Positions 10,823 to 20,968 of a stretch of 64,000 nt of DNA are shown piece after piece. Each line of letters opens with the position of its first letter. Position 1 is the first letter of the stretch. The translations under genes were made by a program, and so were the position numbers. Source of the stretch: Ceratorhiza oryzae-sativae (Eukaryota > Basidiomycota > Agaricomycetes > Cantharellales > Ceratobasidiaceae); NCBI GenBank assembly GCA_030998015.1, contig JARWMV010000032.1, positions 107,247 to 171,246 on the forward strand. The letters run 5' to 3'. Below the pieces are notes generated by a model. The model was not told where the DNA came from. It was given only the letters and a program-made list of their open reading frames with translations, and ran no database searches.

Positions 10823-12052
10823 TGTCATGAGCCATGATCAAGGTCTTGTGGCTAACCATCATTTTCTTCCTTGATGTTCCACCTTTGTCTTGTGGCTTGA
10901 CAACTTTCTCTTCATGAGTAAGCACCTACACCTGCTTACTGAGCCACATCCAATTTTTAGTCACTTGCTTACTGATCACAGCCTTTTGCCTGGCTCATCT
11001 TACTATCTTGCTGACTGATCACTGCCATTCACTCTTACTCATCCTGCATGTACACTTACTCACTCCCTTGGTTAGAATAGTATAAAAGCAAGGAAAGCAA
11101 GCCAGTCTAACCCAGCTTGCTCTACCTTGTCAATTCCCCTCTAAAGCATCCAGTGTGAAGAACAGTCCCTAGCTGACTTATTAACTTAAGTCACAGCTAG
11201 AAGAGCCTTGAGTCAAGGCCATGTCACAAGCCCCAGCACTAAGCATCTGACTTAGCTGCTGTCCACAGTTGCTTACTCAGCAACAGGTGTCCATCAGCCA
11301 TGAGCACATAAGTGCATACAGTGTCAAGTGTTATGACCTGCACAGACAGCCATAATGTAACAAGGGAATTAACCTATAGTTTATAGCATTTTCTCCTAAG
11401 TCAAACAAGCTATAAACATAGTCATGTGACCTTGGTGCTTATACTGGTGCTTATCATGGTTATCTAACTCACTCCTGCAATTCTCTCTGTTGTAACTTGG
11501 AGCAAGGAGCAAGTTATCATGTGACCCTGGTGCTTACAGTGGTTACCTAACTTGCTCCTGCAATTCTTTCCATTGTAACTTGGAGCAAGGAGCAAGTTAT
11601 CACATGACCTCAGCACTTAAATCACATGACCCTTGGACCTCATGCAGCTCTATAAGATTCAGAGCCACAACAACCCTATGAGCAACTTACTGAATACTTG
11701 TTTACACCACACATGACCTATAACATACTGCAGACTGTCCCACAATCTGACTCATACCTTGAAGGGTATATAACTCATCAAAAGCAAGCCTGTGGACCCC
11801 AGCTTGCTTTATCTCATCCACCACAGGGACCTCAACCATACACTGTAGAATAACACACACAATAGATAGAAATAGGCAACACAACCAACATAGCCACTAC
11901 TTAAGGAAGACTGACAGATAGTAAACAGGGGGTCTTGACATCAAGCCAACACAAGCCAGGCATCAGTAGTAGTCAGGACATAGTCCAAACACATTAAGGG
12001 CATTAGCCACTTGTAAAGCAAAGTCCAACAACCACCTTTAGAGGTTGTGACA
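10823..12052 (+). repeat. family 3 LTR interrupted by a family 4 LTR
   Basis: Starts TGTCATGAGCC at 10,823 and ends GGTTGTGACA at 12,052. It contains the family 4 LTR 11,329-11,940. No target duplication is seen at the outer ends (GTACA versus TGAGG), so one end may come from recombination. Confidence 0.8.
11329..11940 (+). repeat. solo LTR, family 4 (TSD TCAAG)
   Basis: A 612-bp element, TGTTATGACC to GTCTTGACA, with exact duplication TCAAG (11,324-11,328 and 11,941-11,945). It lies within the family 3 LTR. Confidence 0.93.
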
Positions 12053-12202
12053 TGAGGCCTGTCCAGACCACCCTCCTCTTACAACTCAACCCAGACTAGT
12101 TATTGTTTTATTTTTCTCTTTCTATTCTCTTGTCTGTGTCTGTGTGTGATTTCTTATATAACTAATACCAATGAATAAAGCACATATTAGTTAGAGATGT
12201 CA

Positions 12203-12323
12203 TGCCAGAATTCCTGCATTCTGGCATCAAGGGTAACTCTATTCCATCAGCTTACCAATCAGCACTTCTGAACTGCTTCTACAATTGAGTTACCCTTGAT
12301 GCCAGAATGCAGGAATTCTGGCA
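12203..12323. repeat. 37-bp perfect inverted repeat (foldback/MITE-like)
   Basis: Arms 12,203-12,239 and 12,287-12,323 are exact reverse complements (TGCCAGAATTCCTGCATT...), separated by 47 bp. Each arm is itself palindromic (GCCAGAAT...ATTCTGGC). Outside the arms, weaker symmetry continues around TATTAGTTA. It may be a small foldback element. Confidence 0.8.
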
Positions 12324-12992
12324 CAACATTTCTAATATTAGTTATATACTGTCTGATTCATTGTATCTTATATACAGAGATATAAAAGGATACAATATTG
12401 CCTGATTGAGCATGACATTAAGTACCAGCTATTAGAAGAAATCTAAGTGCCTGTAGCTGAGGAAGTACACACATTAAGCAGCCCAACATCTATCCAATAA
12501 GCTATTGCTTAAGTCTAGAATTAAGATTAGTACCAGTTACTCCAAGCAACTAGGGCTGAACTTTGTTTAAGATATCTAAAGGAACCTGACCGTAGTAGTC
12601 TTGCTCTTTATACCTATAAATTAGTCAGTTTACACTGTGAAAGATTAAGACTACCTTGAGTGTAACTTGATTGCATTGCAACTACTTTGAGTGTTCTTAT
12701 TCTAGTCTAAGAAGTATTGAGTATGATTAGAGTATACTACATTTTCTTAAGCTCTAGATATTCAAGTGTACCCTGACCTGTAACAGGCTTGGGCAAGCAA
12801 GCACAGGTATGTGAACTGAGCAATATGTTGTCTACTACTGCTATCATACATCTTGAATGCAGAACAAGCCTATCAAAGAGCCTGCTGTAGCACTTTGTCA
12901 CTCAAATTGTTCCAAAGCCTAGTTTGCCATTTAACTATAACAGATGTATGATCCAGTTTGATACATGCAGACAATGTTTTCTTAATTCTCTT

Positions 12993-12997
12993 CCTTG
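12993..12997. repeat. target site duplication CCTTG, left of copy C
   Basis: Exact match to 19,936-19,940, which defines the ends of copy C. Confidence 0.95.
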
Positions 12998-13372
12998 TGT
13001 CACAAACTGACATGCATATATCCACTCTATAATATTTTCTCGATTTACTACATTTTATGGGACCAGCTTCAAACATACTTGCCTTTTATGGTATATCTGT
13101 GTCATGTGATTCAGGGGATGTTCCGGACCGACAACCGAGATGTATTTCAACTCTGATGTGAAATTCCACAGTTCCGCAGTTGCTTCTACTGCTTCTATCT
13201 CTTATCAGTCGTGACTCACTGTACAGACTTGTTTGTTATGATGTGGCTTGTACTATGTATATAAACCAGGTCAAGTTCGCAGAGGGCTCCTCAAGAACTT
13301 GACCTGTCATCGAATACAAGTTCTTTCTTTTTCTTACTATTTTTCTCATCGCCTGACTTGTCGTCATCAACA
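12998..13372 (+). repeat. 5' LTR of copy C
   Basis: TGTCACAAAC to ...CAACA, 375 bp, with the same length and ends as the 3' LTR (19,561-19,935). The two differ at scattered sites, mostly transitions. It carries a TATA box at 13,258 and a 12-bp inverted repeat (13,267-13,278 and 13,295-13,306). Confidence 0.95.
13258..13265 (+). promoter_or_regulatory. LTR TATA box
   Basis: TATATAAA, 33 bp upstream of 13,291. This places the RNA start at or next to the sequence complementary to the primer-binding site. Inferred from spacing. Confidence 0.65.
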
Positions 13373-13373
13373 T

Positions 13374-13389
13374 CAGGTCAAGTTCTTGA
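13374..13389 (+). promoter_or_regulatory. self-complementary primer-binding site
   Basis: CAGGTCAAGTTCTTGA lies one base after the 5' LTR. It does not begin with TGG as a tRNA-type site would. It is the exact reverse complement of 13,291-13,306 in the LTR, the predicted RNA 5' end. This is the arrangement of Tf1-type self-priming. Confidence 0.8.
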
Positions 13390-13692
13390 CAATCGTAAGT
13401 CTCAGTGTCGTCTGGGATACTTCTGGAACGCCGTTGGCGTTGTCTCGAGATAACTCCCCGTTGCCTTCCCCAATCCCACTCCACCTATCCACAGCCACGA
13501 GATATCGTTGCCCTATACGCGCCTCTGTGAAACCTTGCATAGCCAGGTCCCTCACATGTCGTAACAAGCTTTGGTTCTCTAATCTCTTTTGTCAACAAGA
13601 GGTGGGGTCGCTCATTGCCCTTAAGTAGCTGAGCAACGGAGGTCACCTTCCTATTCCAATAGACTCGGGAAAGGGTCTATTTTTCCTTTATC

Positions 13693-14058
13693 TTGATCTT
13701 GCTCAAGTACATCTCTGACGGAACGCATGGCCCTCAAGTGGCACAACCTTTTACAGAAGACCAGTGCTGCTGTTTGTGTGGGTGGTTCAGACACCTGTCG
13801 ATCCACTGCTTCACCCTTAACTCAGTCAAAAGTATCCTTGAAGAAGCTGGGCACATTGATTTCAACCGAGTAGTAATTATCAAAGTCCGCCCCCAAAGAG
13901 TCGGACGCACCCAACAAGCCTTTGTCACTGAGCCAGGTGCCCCTGAGTGCAAAATTTGCCATTGGGCAAATGGAGCCACCTTCCCAGCATGCTGCCCTTA
14001 TTGTCCTAAGAAGGACAAATTCCTTTATTACTACACCATCCCCTGCAACCAGCTATAA
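13693..14058 (+). CDS. retroelement small ORF1, Cys-rich (copy C)
   Basis: A 121-residue frame, not recognised as a known family. Cys/His clusters CLCGWFRHLSIHC (about residues 27-41) and CKIC...CCPYC (about 90-106) look like two zinc knuckles. It starts 320 bp after the LTR. It overlaps ORF2 by 137 nt, with ORF2 in the +1 frame. Conserved in copies A (684-1049) and B (5872-6219), so it was probably expressed when the family was active. Confidence 0.65.
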   Translation: MILLKYISDGTHGPQVAQPFTEDQCCCLCGWFRHLSIHCFTLNSVKSILEEAGHIDFNRVVIIKVRPQRVGRTQQAFVTEPGAPECKICHWANGATFPACCPYCPKKDKFLYYYTIPCNQL

Positions 14059-14446
14059 GCTGGAGAACCTCGGTCAACAGCTTCTTTGTCACCTGTTAAA
14101 CACTATCGAAAATTTCCAAGACAGGTACCGTTATTACTGGAATAAGCATGAAGAAACCTGTGAAAAACTTCACGAAGCCGAGGCCTGTTGCGCATACCTA
14201 ACTGAGCGTTTGTGCAAACACCAGGAGGACTACCTATCCCTCCTCCAAGACCATCTCAGACTAGAAGCTATAGTCCAAGAAACAATTGAACCCCACAAGT
14301 ATGCCTTCCCTGTCTTCTCTACACCATCAGACCTCCCTCACCCCACCTTCCTAAGTGGCACAGGCTCGCCAATTCAGGAAGAAACACCCCTTCTGGCAGC
14401 CCAAATCAATCCTCCCCAAGGAAGCACTCCTTTGGGATCAAACTAA
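13922..14446 (+). CDS. retroelement small ORF2, coiled-coil (copy C)
   Basis: A 174-residue frame, +1 relative to ORF1. Residues about 45-120 are charged heptads (LENLGQQLLCHLLNTIENF and following) that predict a coiled coil, followed by a Pro-rich tail. The N-terminal part only overlaps ORF1, so the true start may be later or come from frameshifting out of ORF1. Conserved in A and B. No known function. Confidence 0.6.
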   Translation: MSLSQVPLSAKFAIGQMEPPSQHAALIVLRRTNSFITTPSPATSYKLENLGQQLLCHLLNTIENFQDRYRYYWNKHEETCEKLHEAEACCAYLTERLCKHQEDYLSLLQDHLRLEAIVQETIEPHKYAFPVFSTPSDLPHPTFLSGTGSPIQEETPLLAAQINPPQGSTPLGSN

Positions 14447-14633
14447 ACTGAAGAGGGTGGAGTGCCCATATCGTTGCCAAGACACCAAAAGTTGGGACTT
14501 GGACAATACTGGGTTGAGGTTCGTGGGAATCGGGAACTTCAAAATTTATAGACTCGTGAGGGGAACAGAAGTCCTTTATTACCAAAACAATTCCCAATTC
14601 CCTGTACTTCCTTACCGTCTCTGTCGCCTTTAA
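14355..14633 (+). CDS. retroelement small ORF3 (copy C)
   Basis: A 92-residue frame, again +1 relative to ORF2 and overlapping it by 92 nt. It is in the same frame as gag, which starts 25 nt after its stop. Conserved aromatic-rich core but no recognised domain. Conserved in copies A and B. Confidence 0.6.
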   Translation: MAQARQFRKKHPFWQPKSILPKEALLWDQTKLKRVECPYRCQDTKSWDLDNTGLRFVGIGNFKIYRLVRGTEVLYYQNNSQFPVLPYRLCRL

Positions 14634-14657
14634 AATTCTACTCAAGTCCCTTCTGAA

Positions 14658-16046
14658 ATGGCATCACCAACCCCTGCCCCTGCTTGGGCGAATATGTCTG
14701 ATGGAGATAAGGTCATCTATATGCTTCAATCAATGGACGAACTGCAAGAACGAACCAATAATCTCCAAAATGATATTGGGGACGTCGAACACAATAATAA
14801 GACCTACACAGACTCACTCGAGGCCAAACTTACCACGAATCAGACAAAAATAGATGTGGATGTGGCTGGATTAGCCACCAATGTCAACAACCTAGTGGGA
14901 ATGTTAGCCATTCTCCAAACTACTATCATGCGCATTGAAGTGCAAATCAACACCTCCACGGGTGGCTCAGGTGCTGCTCAAGTACTAGCTCCCTCCAGTA
15001 CAGCCCAACCACAACCAACAGCACCTGCTCCCTCTGGAGGGTCGACTGCAAAGGTTAAGATGGCCGCCCCTCAAAAGTTTGATGGCACAAAATGGGAAGA
15101 CGCCATCTCATTCAGAATTGCATGTGCCCGATACATCAATACAAACATGAGTGGGCATTCGGCTGATCAAGTGGTCGCCTTCATCACCTCTTATCTCGAA
15201 GGGTCAGCAGCTGAATGGGTTAACTTGTATGAAGAATTCAAAATTTTAAACCCTGGAACTGTGATCCCCTGGCTTCACGATGCCAATCTGTTCTGGCAAG
15301 AATTTACTACCCGTTATGGGGACCTGAACTGCACTGAAAATAACCGCGACAAGTGGCGGAAACTGAAACAATCCAAGACAGTTCAGGATTACCTCACCCT
15401 ATTCAACCTATATTCCACAGGCCTCAACTACAACGATGCCACCATGTGTGACCAGTTCTATGATGGTCTATCATCAGACATAACAGATAGCATGGTGGCC
15501 CAAAACTATGAACCCCACACCAAAACTTTTGCCCAACTCACTCAGCAAGCCCTGGAAATTGACTGCCACCTCATCTTGTTCGGTAGCAAACAAACGTCTC
15601 ATGGGGGTAACAAGTCCAGCAGCAATGCCTCATCCAGTAGGCCAACAAATAACCCCCAAAGCACTCCCCAAAAGGAGAAATTCAAAAATGGGGAACGGAT
15701 ATACAAGATTAAGGATGGGAAAGCTGTAAAAGGCCAGATTGTGGCCATTGGGCCCAATGCGAAGGGTTTCACGGTTCCAACTGTCCGCTACGATGGCAGC
15801 AATGCCAGTGTGCAAGAATCCTTCAAAGACATAAAGAAGGATAATCACCCACCAGCAGCCCCCAAGGCAAAGGATCCAGATGCAATGGATCTGGATAGTG
15901 CAGGAAAAGGAAAGGGGACAAACACCTGCTATAACTGTGGAGGACAGGGCCATATTGCTGCCAAATGCCCCTCGGCCAAGATGTCAGGATACGAGGCAGT
16001 GGTTGAGGATGTAGAAACGACTGACGATGAGTTGGTAAAAGAATAA
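14658..16046 (+). CDS. Gag polyprotein (copy C)
   Basis: 462 residues, intact. The N-terminal third is helical, with a Gln/Asn-rich region that should coil. A Ser/Thr/Pro linker (about 110-135) leads into a Ty3-type capsid domain (about 140-315, with FQEFTTRYGD-like residues). A basic, Asn/Ser-rich segment follows, then one CCHC zinc knuckle (CYNCGGQGHIAAKC, about residues 424-437). Gag forms the particle and packages the RNA. It ends TAA at 16,044-16,046; pol follows in the -1 frame. Confidence 0.9.
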   Translation: MASPTPAPAWANMSDGDKVIYMLQSMDELQERTNNLQNDIGDVEHNNKTYTDSLEAKLTTNQTKIDVDVAGLATNVNNLVGMLAILQTTIMRIEVQINTSTGGSGAAQVLAPSSTAQPQPTAPAPSGGSTAKVKMAAPQKFDGTKWEDAISFRIACARYINTNMSGHSADQVVAFITSYLEGSAAEWVNLYEEFKILNPGTVIPWLHDANLFWQEFTTRYGDLNCTENNRDKWRKLKQSKTVQDYLTLFNLYSTGLNYNDATMCDQFYDGLSSDITDSMVAQNYEPHTKTFAQLTQQALEIDCHLILFGSKQTSHGGNKSSSNASSSRPTNNPQSTPQKEKFKNGERIYKIKDGKAVKGQIVAIGPNAKGFTVPTVRYDGSNASVQESFKDIKKDNHPPAAPKAKDPDAMDLDSAGKGKGTNTCYNCGGQGHIAAKCPSAKMSGYEAVVEDVETTDDELVKE

Positions 16047-16081
16047 GCTCAAACCGTGCCAGGGGGGCGGTCTTGGGTGCT

Positions 16082-19000
16082 ATGTTACAAAATGTGCATA
16101 ATGAAAATAAAATTATGGAAATGGAATGTATGTTGTTAGGAAACCAATCACAACTACAGTTTTTCTTCCACACATTCCCTCTGCACATAACCCCTGAACA
16201 CAAGTTGGCATATAACATGAAAAAATTCAATGGATGGGCCATGATTGATTCAGGGGCCACATCAGTATTTATCCATGAAGACCTTGTTAAACAATATCAT
16301 ATCCCCACTGTCTCCCTAAAAATGCCAAAAAAACTACAAGTTATCAATGGAAGGGAGATCAATTCAGGGCCTGTGACCCACTATTGCACCTTTGAGTTGT
16401 GCATTCAGGAGCACCAAGAAATCCTCAGTGCCTATGTTGTGAACGTTGGCAAAAATGATTTAGTCCTGGGCATGTCATGGCTCAAATTCCATAACCCCGA
16501 CATTGATTGGGATGGAAAAGACATGAAGTTCAACTCGCCAATATGCCTGAAGCATTGCATCACAAAACCCTTGCATGTGCGTGCAAATGAACCTAAGGAG
16601 CTTCAGCTGGACTCTTTAGACTCCCTCCCAACAAAATATAAAGAATTCCAGAAAATATTCACTGAAGAAGACGACGTCCAACCATTACCACCCCATAGAA
16701 AGTGGGATATAGAAATAGATTTAAAACCAGATGCCAAGCCAAGGCATGGTCCCATATATAGTGTGGGTGTCAAGGAAGATGCAGAATTGCGCAAAACCTT
16801 GGATCGCCAACTGAAAGCAGGGCATATCAGACCCTCAAGGTCACCAATGGCATCCCCAGTCATATTTGTCAAAAAGAAGAATGGGAAGTTGCGCATGTGC
16901 ATCGACTACTGGTGACTAAATGAAATGACAGTCTCTAATGTGTACCCACTCCCACACATCAATGATATTGTGGAGACTCTGCATGGGGCAAAGATATTCA
17001 CCAAGTTTGATCTAAAGTGGGGCTTCAACCTCATATGAATTTGGGAAGGGGACGAATGGAAAGCAGCTTTTAAGACCAAATATGGGTTGTACGAGCCCTT
17101 AGTCATGCAATTTGGTCAAAAGAACGCACCAGGAACCTTCATGGCCATGATCCGGGAAGAGTTCCAAGACATCGAGGGCATTTATGTTGTAATCTATATG
17201 GATGACATATTAGTATTCTCCAAAAACCAAGAAGAACACGATGAACATGTCAAAGAAGTCTTACGTTGTCTCCAAAAAGCTGGCCTATACTGCGCTCTGG
17301 AGAAATGTGTTTTAGATGTCACCAAAGTCGATTACCTGGGAATAGTAGTGACTCCCCAGGGAATTAAAGTAGACCCAGCCAAGGTCGAAAAAGCTGTTGA
17401 ATGGCCAACCCCTACCAACCCAACCGAAGTCCTGGAAGGGTTGGGGTTTGCAAATTGGTTGAGGCACTTCATAAAAGACTTTTCGAAAATTACAAGATGT
17501 CTTTATGAACTTGTCAAGAAGGATGTAAAATGGGAATGGACAGAAGAAAGGGATCAGGCATGGAACCTGCTGAAGCAGAAATTAAAAGAAGCCCCCCTCC
17601 TAATCCAGCCAGAACCCAACAAACCATTCATTTTGGAAACGGACGCCTCAGGCTATGCCACAGGTGCTGTATTATTGCAATATGGAGAGGACGGAATGCT
17701 CCACCCAATTTCCTATTACTCCAAGGCAATGGTCCCAGCAGAAAGAAATTATGATATCTACAACAAAGAAATGCTGGCAATTATAAAGGCCCTCAAACAC
17801 TGGCGTCATTTGCTAGAAGGGGCCCAACACCCAGTAAACATTGTTTGTGACCACAAGAATTTGGAGTATTGGAAGACGAATCGGCCACTGAATGGCTGAG
17901 TCACATGGTGGCATGAGTTCTTGTCCAGGTTCGAATTCAAGATTCTATATATTGAAGGGGCGAAGAATGGCCAGGCAGATATACTCTCTAGGCTGTCAAG
18001 ACACATCCCTAAAGAGGGGGGTGAGAGCCAAGCTCTGCTTGCGCAAAACCAATTTTTGGAGCTGAAATCACTATGCCTGCAAGCAATCACACCAGACAAT
18101 GACCTGGAACAACTCATTAGGGATGCTATCCCAGGGGATGAACACCTATCAAAAGTCCTAAAAGCCCTAGATGACAACGAGATGGTCAAAGATTGGGAAT
18201 GGGACAAAGGACTCTTACGACACAAGGGCAGAATCTATGTCCCAAATAACAAAGAACTTCGCAAACTGGTCATCGAAAGCCGTCACGACAGCCCAGCAGC
18301 AGGACACCCAGGACAGTTCAGAACATATGAATTGTTAAATCACAAATACACGTGGTTATCAATGAAAAAATCAGTCAACGAATATGTCACACACTGCAAG
18401 TCATGCATCAGGAACAAGCACAGCAACCAAGTTCCCCCAGGGCTCTTAAACCCAATACCCACGCCAGAAAAACCTTGGGAGGAAATTACTTATGATCTGA
18501 TCACTGGGCTACCCCTGTCAGAAGGGTTTGACACCATATTTACAGTTGTCGACCACCTGACAAAAATGGTCCACTTTATTCCATGTCAATTGGAAGCCAG
18601 TGCTATGGATTGCGCCAACTTGTTCCTAACATATGTATGGAAACTTCATGGGTTACCACAGAAAACAATCTCAGACCACAGCCCCAACTTTGCATCCAAA
18701 TTCTTAAGGCACTTATACAAACGACTGGATATAAAACCCTCCTACTCCACAGCATACCACCCTCAGACAGATGGCCAGTCCGAACAGGCCAACCAAGTAG
18801 TGGAAGGGTACATCAGACACTATGTATCAGACAGACAAGACAACTGGGTCTCGCTCCTACCATTGGCTGAATTTGCCTATAATAATGGTGTCAATGCCTC
18901 AATGGGCAAATCACCATTCTTTGCAAACTACGGTTTCCACCCAAGGCTAGCAGTTGGGGACAGGGAGGAACCAGAACTCCCTTTAGCGGACAACCATGCA

Positions 19001-19573
19001 GAATGGCTCCAAAAGGGCCATGATGAACTTAAGGCAGCCCTGGAAATAGCAAACCAGAGGATCAAGGAATACTATGACCAGAAGCATCGGACTCCTGAAG
19101 CTATTAAGGTTGGAGACAAAGTCTGGCTTGATACCAAAAACATACGGACACAGCAGGCCTCCAGGAAACTGGCCCACAAAAGAGTTGGACCATTCAAGGT
19201 GGTAGCACAACATGGCACACATGCCTACAAACTGGACCTACCAATAACCATGAAAATACACCCAGTGTTTCATGTCTCACTCCTCACCAAATATAAAGAC
19301 GACCCCTATGGCCATCAGGTTCCCCCACCACCACCTGTGGTAACTCCTGAAGGGGAAGAAGAATTTGAAGTGGAACAGATCATAAAGTCACAATACAACA
19401 AAAGATCTAACGTCTTTGAATACTATGTCAAGTGGCTTGGCTACGACGAGTGACAATGGTTAACCTATGATGACCTGGTGAATGCACCAGAACTCATTGC
19501 CGACTATGTCAAGTCACACCCAAAGGCACCCCATGACCCCTGTGCCTTGAAGGGGGGAAGTGTCACAAACTGA
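16082..19573 (+). pseudogene. Pol polyprotein with four in-frame TGA codons (copy C)
   Basis: One frame of about 1,164 codons with no frameshift. Order: aspartic protease (MIDSGATSVF, about 16,240), reverse transcriptase (RMCIDY and YMDDIL, about 17,195), RNase H (ETDASGYATG, about 17,640), integrase and chromodomain (YYVKWLGYDE, about 19,420). The integrase has an HHCC zinc finger with CKSC near 18,395, a catalytic Asp in a SDHSPNF motif, and Glu in QSEQANQ. TGA codons at 16,913, 17,036, 17,897 and 19,451 interrupt it. Copy B has TGG at the first of these sites, so that one is a mutation. The frame ends at 19,573, inside the 3' LTR. Confidence 0.9.
19549..19560 (+). promoter_or_regulatory. 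polypurine tract
   Basis: GAAGGGGGGAAG directly before the 3' LTR, where plus-strand DNA synthesis is primed in LTR elements. Confidence 0.85.
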
Positions 19574-19935
19574 CATGCATATATCCACTCTATAATATTT
19601 TCTCGATTTACTACATTTTATGGGACCAGCTTCAAACATACTTGCCTTTTATGGTATATCTGTGTCATGTGATTCAGGGGATGTTCCAGACCAACAACCG
19701 AGATGTATTTCAACTCTGATGTGAAATTCTGCAGTTCCACAGTCGCTTCTACTGCTTCTATCTCTTATCAGTTGTGACTCACTGTACAGACTTGTTTGTT
19801 ATGATGTGGCTCGTACTATGTATATAAACCAGGTCAAGTTCGCAGAGGGCTCCTCAAGAACTTGACCTCTCGTCGAATACAAGTTCTTTCTTTTTCTTAC
19901 TATTTTTCTTGTCACCTGACTTGTCGTTGTCAACA
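19561..19935 (+). repeat. 3' LTR of copy C
   Basis: 375 bp, TGTCACAAAC to CAACA, followed by the duplication CCTTG (19,936-19,940). Confidence 0.95.
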
Positions 19936-19940
19936 CCTTG

Positions 19941-20968
19941 TTTCTTTTTTATGATGCTGATGTTCTTGTCTCCATCAGGAAAAACTGGGTTTATTATAAA
20001 CCAGGATTTCATGGATTGTAGACAATAAACCCCAGTATATGAAATCCACTTTTTATAAACCTAGGTGTCTCCCAGGAAGCACTATGGACATATCTTTGGG
20101 GAATTTCAAATTGTGTTGTTGCTATAATCCTGGTTTATCCACTGTTATTCACTGTTATCAACACCCCCCACATTTGATAACAGGCAATAAATGGGGGGGA
20201 GTCAGCAATTCTTGCAACTGGTTAATTCACAGCCATCTAATATTATTTATAGTAATAATTCCCAGGGGTTTTTGTTGATGTCAATGTGATGTTTTTGTCT
20301 CAATGCCAATGTTTTCCGTTCCTCGATGTCTCACACTACTATTTCCAAACAAATGCATTGATTTACACCACATATAGGCGACTATTATACCAGATTCAAT
20401 ACAATCCTCTGGGAGTGGTAGTGGGATACTATAGGAGTCCCAGCAACAAGGATCCGACAAAGTCCAAGTCTGGGATGGTAGAGGAGTCCACAGTGGGGAT
20501 ATCATTGGAGTCCACAGAACAGATGTGTTCAGTCCTTAGTTTGGACCCGAACAAGGTCCATGGACTCCCTTGGGGCCCCGAAAATTGGACGCCTTTTTCA
20601 CTTTTGGACGTCTTTCGCTTATGTAATCATTTTTCTCGCCTATGCGATCTGGATGTCAAAGCCATCCCATCCTAGGTTCTAAGTGGAGTCCCGCGTGGGG
20701 ACTTTGATGAGATTCACGGTTTTCCTATAGTGCCGACCTTCAAGTTGGTATTGATCAGGCAACCTGGCATGCAAGTACGAGCAAGCACAATAGCCAGTCC
20801 TACCGTCACGACAACGGGAGGGGTAGAGCCCACTGGTTGCCAGGCAAGTAGTTCGCCAGCACACCCTGATACGTATGCACGACCGACTGAAAACATCAAA
20901 GCAATATACATATTCCAATATATCCACGTTCAATACATCTCTATCCCTCCATCTAGCTGGATTTTGAT
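19941..20968. other. intergenic, 3' of LHS1
   Basis: No convincing gene. It contains diverged repeats around GGGTTTATTATAAACC (about 19,988-20,060). A 129-codon open frame at 20,286-20,675 has no recognisable features. CpG returns to host-like levels from about 20,570. Confidence 0.5.

Larger units (their letters stand above)
12053..12997. other. CpG-poor non-coding stretch up to copy C
   Basis: Apart from the inverted repeat at 12,203-12,323, nothing codes here. Low CpG and AT richness resemble the decayed elements to the left. It is the target DNA into which copy C inserted; the last five bases (CCTTG) are its duplication. Confidence 0.5.
12998..19935 (+). mobile_element. Ty3/gypsy chromovirus copy C, complete, pol interrupted
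   Basis: A 6,938-bp element with two 375-bp LTRs, a self-priming site, three small ORFs, gag, pol in the order protease-RT-RNase H-integrase-chromodomain, a polypurine tract and a 5-bp target duplication. Pol order and chromodomain place it in the Tf1/sushi-like chromoviruses. Pol is one continuous frame broken only by four TGA codons, so the copy is defective but recent. Confidence 0.95.

Noticed and set aside
16030..16050. Slippery site for a -1 gag-pol shift in copy C
   Set aside because: The sequence (GTAAAAGAATAA) does not form a proper X XXY YYZ heptamer in the gag frame, and copy B points to stop/restart instead.
15630..16260. Minus-strand frames opposite gag
   Set aside because: Shadows of the gag reading frame in a coding region; no independent features.
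20286..20675. 129-codon frame as a gene
   Set aside because: No domain, odd composition and repeat-derived surroundings; no splice-supported extension.
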